Below, piece by piece: positions 44,868 to 47,021 of a stretch of DNA of 47,021 nt. The first letter of the stretch is position 1. The number at the start of each line of letters is the position of its first letter. This stretch comes from JBHOQX01 sp042408595 (lineage in GTDB: Bacteria > Chloroflexota > Chloroflexia > Chloroflexales > Roseiflexaceae): NCBI GenBank assembly GCA_042408595.1, contig JBHOQX010000091.1, positions 1-47,021 of the forward strand. The letters run 5' to 3'. The position numbers and the translations under genes are program-made. Below the pieces are notes generated by a model, which saw only the letters and a list, made by a program, of their open reading frames with translations, had not been told where the DNA came from and ran no database searches.

Positions 44868-46541
44868 ATGCAAGAGCAACTCCAGCGCGGCGGCGTATCG
44901 GGTGGGACGATCCTGCTGATCGTCCTGCTCCTCGCCGCGCTCGCCGTCATCATCTGGCTCTGGCGCGCGTTGGACCGCGCGCGCGGCCAGAGTAGCCGAG
45001 CGACTAGCGAACCACCGCCACCGCGCGGCGAGCCGACCCATACACACTTCGCCGCTGGTCAGGTCGGCGTGTACGCCACGCACGCGCCGGGGCTATCGCC
45101 GGAGCGGATCGCCGCGCTCGTCGCGGCGAGCGGGCTCTTTCCCGGCCTCGGCGGCTACCGCCAGGGCGAGCCCGGCGGCGAGCGGTCGCAGGACGAGCCG
45201 GTTCCACTCCCGCTCTCGCCGGATCGCGTCGTCACCTTCGACGATGGCGAGCGCGCCTTCTCGCTGGTCTTCGCCGACGTGCCGAAACTCAAGGAGGACG
45301 AGGCCGCACTGGTCGGCTATATCGGCCGTTTGAACGAGCGGATCGGCGGGCTGTCGCCGGGCGCGGAGCTCCAGGTGCAGCAGACGGCGCCGAACTGGTA
45401 CGCCGGCGGCGCGCCGGTCAACAACGGCACCGGCGGGCCAGGCGGCAAACCGACCGCGCCGGACCCGAGCTCGATCATCGTGCGCGACCCGACCGGCATC
45501 GGCTTCTGGCGGCCGCGCCTGCCGCGGATAGTCGAGGAACGGCTGGGCGACTACGCCAGCCGCGGCGCGGGGATCGATGTCTACATCCTCGACACCGCCC
45601 CCGACCCGATCGACCTGGAGCGGGCGTTGAAACGCTGGGGCGGGCGTCACCCGCTCCTCGACCGGCTGCTGCCGGCCGGGCCGGGGCGAACGCTCGAGAT
45701 CGACTACGCCGGACACGCTCACCTGCTCGATCTGGCCAATGTCGTCCTGCCGGACCACGACTATGTGATGTCGGACCACGGCCTGTTCATCGCCGGAATC
45801 ATCCACGCGCTGGCGCCGGCAGCCCGGCTGCATCTGGTCGAAGTGCTCAACCCCTACGGCGTCGGCACCCTCGAGTCGATCGCCCGCGGCTTCGTGGCGG
45901 CGGCGCGCGCTGCCCAGGCCGGGCAGAAGGTTCTGGTGAACGCCAGCCTGTTCCTCGACGTGGCCCGGCCGGATGAGCGCTCGCTCAAGGCACTGGCGAG
46001 GCGCGACCCGTTCTGGGCGAGCTTTCCGCGCGAGGAGCTCGACACGACCGTCGCGCCGCTGCGTGAGATCTGCCGCTTCCTGCAGGGGCAACGGGCACCG
46101 ATCGTCGCTGCGGCGGGCAACGACGGCGCCGGCGGCTTCCACCCGGCGGCGCGCGTGCCGGCGGCCTTCCCCGAGGCGCTCGGCGTCGGCGCGCTCGACC
46201 ATACCGAGGGCGCGGCCGACTACTCGAACCTGGCGGACGACCCGGTGACGGACGGCCTGGCGGTCTTCGGCGGCGACAAGCGGGCGGATGGCTTCTCCGA
46301 CCCGGTGCACGGGATGCTGGGAGTCTATATCGGCAGCTTCCCGGACGGCGCACCGAACGCGCTCGGCTGGGCGCGCTGGGCCGGCACGTCGTTCGCGACG
46401 CCGCTGGTGACCGGGGCGCTGGCCGGACTGCTCAGCCGGGAGAACCCGGCGACGCCGGGCGTGCCCTACACCTACGCCGACGCACTGGCGCTGTTGCGCG
46501 CCGCGCGTGCAACGGTCTCGGCCGTGGGCGAGGTGGTGTAG
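44868..46541 (+). CDS. Membrane-anchored S8 subtilisin-like protease
   Basis: The start at 44868 (MQEQLQRGGVSGG) has GAAGGAG upstream; the frame to 44808 is repeat DNA. The 557-aa product has one N-terminal membrane segment (about 14-35) followed by DRARGQSSR. By the positive-inside rule this would place the protease domain in the cytosol. The catalytic triad is D242 (VYILDTAPD), H304 (SDHGLFIAG) and S508 (GTSFATP), with oxyanion N418 (AAGNDG). A region of about 200 residues before the protease could be a propeptide or sensor. It is the second gene after the TPR-CHAT protein on the same strand; the pair may form a protease cascade. Confidence 0.88.
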   Translation: MQEQLQRGGVSGGTILLIVLLLAALAVIIWLWRALDRARGQSSRATSEPPPPRGEPTHTHFAAGQVGVYATHAPGLSPERIAALVAASGLFPGLGGYRQGEPGGERSQDEPVPLPLSPDRVVTFDDGERAFSLVFADVPKLKEDEAALVGYIGRLNERIGGLSPGAELQVQQTAPNWYAGGAPVNNGTGGPGGKPTAPDPSSIIVRDPTGIGFWRPRLPRIVEERLGDYASRGAGIDVYILDTAPDPIDLERALKRWGGRHPLLDRLLPAGPGRTLEIDYAGHAHLLDLANVVLPDHDYVMSDHGLFIAGIIHALAPAARLHLVEVLNPYGVGTLESIARGFVAAARAAQAGQKVLVNASLFLDVARPDERSLKALARRDPFWASFPREELDTTVAPLREICRFLQGQRAPIVAAAGNDGAGGFHPAARVPAAFPEALGVGALDHTEGAADYSNLADDPVTDGLAVFGGDKRADGFSDPVHGMLGVYIGSFPDGAPNALGWARWAGTSFATPLVTGALAGLLSRENPATPGVPYTYADALALLRAARATVSAVGEVV

Positions 46542-46565
46542 CGCCGCGGCGACCCTGGCAGATCG

Positions 46566-46604
46566 CGACGGACGGAAGGCGGCCAGGCCACCTTCCGTCC
46601 GTCG
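46566..46604 (+). terminator. 14-bp stem hairpin after the subtilase gene
   Basis: CGACGGACGGAAGG (46566-46579) and its perfect complement (46591-46604) enclose 11 nt, 24 bp past the stop codon. The arms consist of the same GGACGGAA words as the dispersed repeats. There is no T-tract. Confidence 0.6.
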
Positions 46605-46639
46605 TGTGTCTCCCGCGATGAGCACCGGGCGCTCTCGAA

Positions 46640-46797
46640 ACGTTGCGATCCAGACGGGCAGGCGGTCGGGAGGCAGGGGCCAGGGGTCAGGCGATCTGCG
46701 ATCGGCAAGCACGCACCGGGCAGACGGGTAGAGGCAGTCTGACGGTCTGACTATCTGGCTCCTGATCCCTAACCCCTGCCCCCTGCCTGCCGCCCGC
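46640..46797. repeat. Compound word repeats before the response regulator
   Basis: CAGACGGGCAGGCGG, GGCAGGGGCCAGGGGTCAGG and GCGATCTGCGATC (46645-46703) are mirrored by AGTCTGACGGTCTGAC, TGGCTCCTGATCCC and CCCTGCCCCCTGCCTGCC (46736-46795). The halves are roughly complementary and could form a long hairpin in a convergent gene space. Confidence 0.65.
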
Positions 46798-46800
46798 GCC

Positions 46801-47021
46801 TCACGCCGCCAGCTCGAGCTGCGCCGGGTGCGCCTCGAACTTGTAGCCGACGTTCGGGACGGTCACCAGGTAGCGCGGGTGCGTCGCGTCGCGCTCGATC
46901 TTGCAGCGCAGCCGCCGCACATAGACCGAGACCAGGTTGCTGCTGCTCCCCTCGTCGTAGCCCCACACTTTGTCGAGAATCTGCTGCGGCTCGAGCGCCC
47001 GCCCGGCATGCTTCATCATAA
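46801..47021 (-). CDS. OmpR/PhoB-type response regulator, C-terminal part (runs off right edge)
   Basis: The visible 73 or so residues are the C-terminal winged-helix domain: PQQILDKVWGYDEGSSSNLVSVYVRRLRCKIE, then YLVTVPNVGYKFEA. This is the DNA-binding region of OmpR-family regulators. The receiver domain and start lie beyond the window; the ATG codons at 47016 and 47019 are internal. It is convergent with the subtilase gene. The partner kinase is not visible. Confidence 0.9.
   Translation of the reverse strand, partial: MMKHAGRALEPQQILDKVWGYDEGSSSNLVSVYVRRLRCKIERDATHPRYLVTVPNVGYKFEAHPAQLELAA

Noticed and set aside
39933..46541. Type III CRISPR-linked Craspase system around the TPR-CHAT gene
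   Set aside because: No gRAMP/Cas7-11, Csx30 or array is present. The neighbours are sigma, anti-sigma and subtilase genes.

Overview
The window is very GC-rich, densely coding bacterial DNA. Its left third is a bacteriochlorophyll biosynthesis operon. I suggest a phototrophic or formerly phototrophic member of the Chloroflexota (Roseiflexus/Kouleothrix-like). The grounds are a DPOR (bchN-bchB-bchL), Mg-chelatase (bchH, bchI, bchD), bchM and aerobic acsF set, two PucC-type carriers, a TPR-CHAT protein, high GC and word-like interspersed repeats. This assignment is inference from content, not from a search.

Layout. (1) 1-15503, all on the minus strand: reading from the promoter near 15750, pucC-like, bchN, bchB, bchL, bchM, a 111-aa unknown, acsF, bchH, a second pucC-like, bchI and bchD (cut by the left edge). 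Together these take protoporphyrin IX through Mg insertion, methylation and ring-E cyclization, plus protochlorophyllide reduction. The upstream region 15504-15996 has a good sigma70-type promoter inside nested dyads. (2) 15997-28375: a secreted beta-propeller protein, a REC-GAF-PAS-adenylate cyclase, uvrA, an EI24-type membrane protein, a TerB-like protein, a small membrane protein, a ROK kinase without its zinc cysteines, and a 52-aa protein. (3) 28522-34257: larC, an alpha/beta hydrolase, ribokinase, a membrane-anchored HNH nuclease, a fasciclin lipoprotein and a broken arylamine N-acetyltransferase. (4) 34452-39787: ilvD, a DHA2 drug exporter with its MarR regulator and likely operator, and a creatininase-family enzyme. 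(5) 39933-46541: anti-sigma factor and ECF-like sigma factor on the minus strand, divergent from a TPR-CHAT protease and a membrane-anchored subtilase. This looks like one signalling/proteolysis module. (6) 46801-47021: the end of an OmpR-type response regulator, cut by the right edge.

Two non-coding themes cut across the window. One is a set of degenerate short 'words' (GGACGAA, CAGACGG, GGGGTCA, GCCAGAA, GACACGAT types), often purine-rich on the left and pyrimidine-rich on the right so that they can fold. They lie between genes and also in frame inside bchH, bchB, bchM, uvrA and probably larC and bchI. The other is a three-copy hairpin element with conserved downstream words (29833, 36420 and 39911). 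No rRNA, tRNA, CRISPR array, transposase or complete mobile element was seen.
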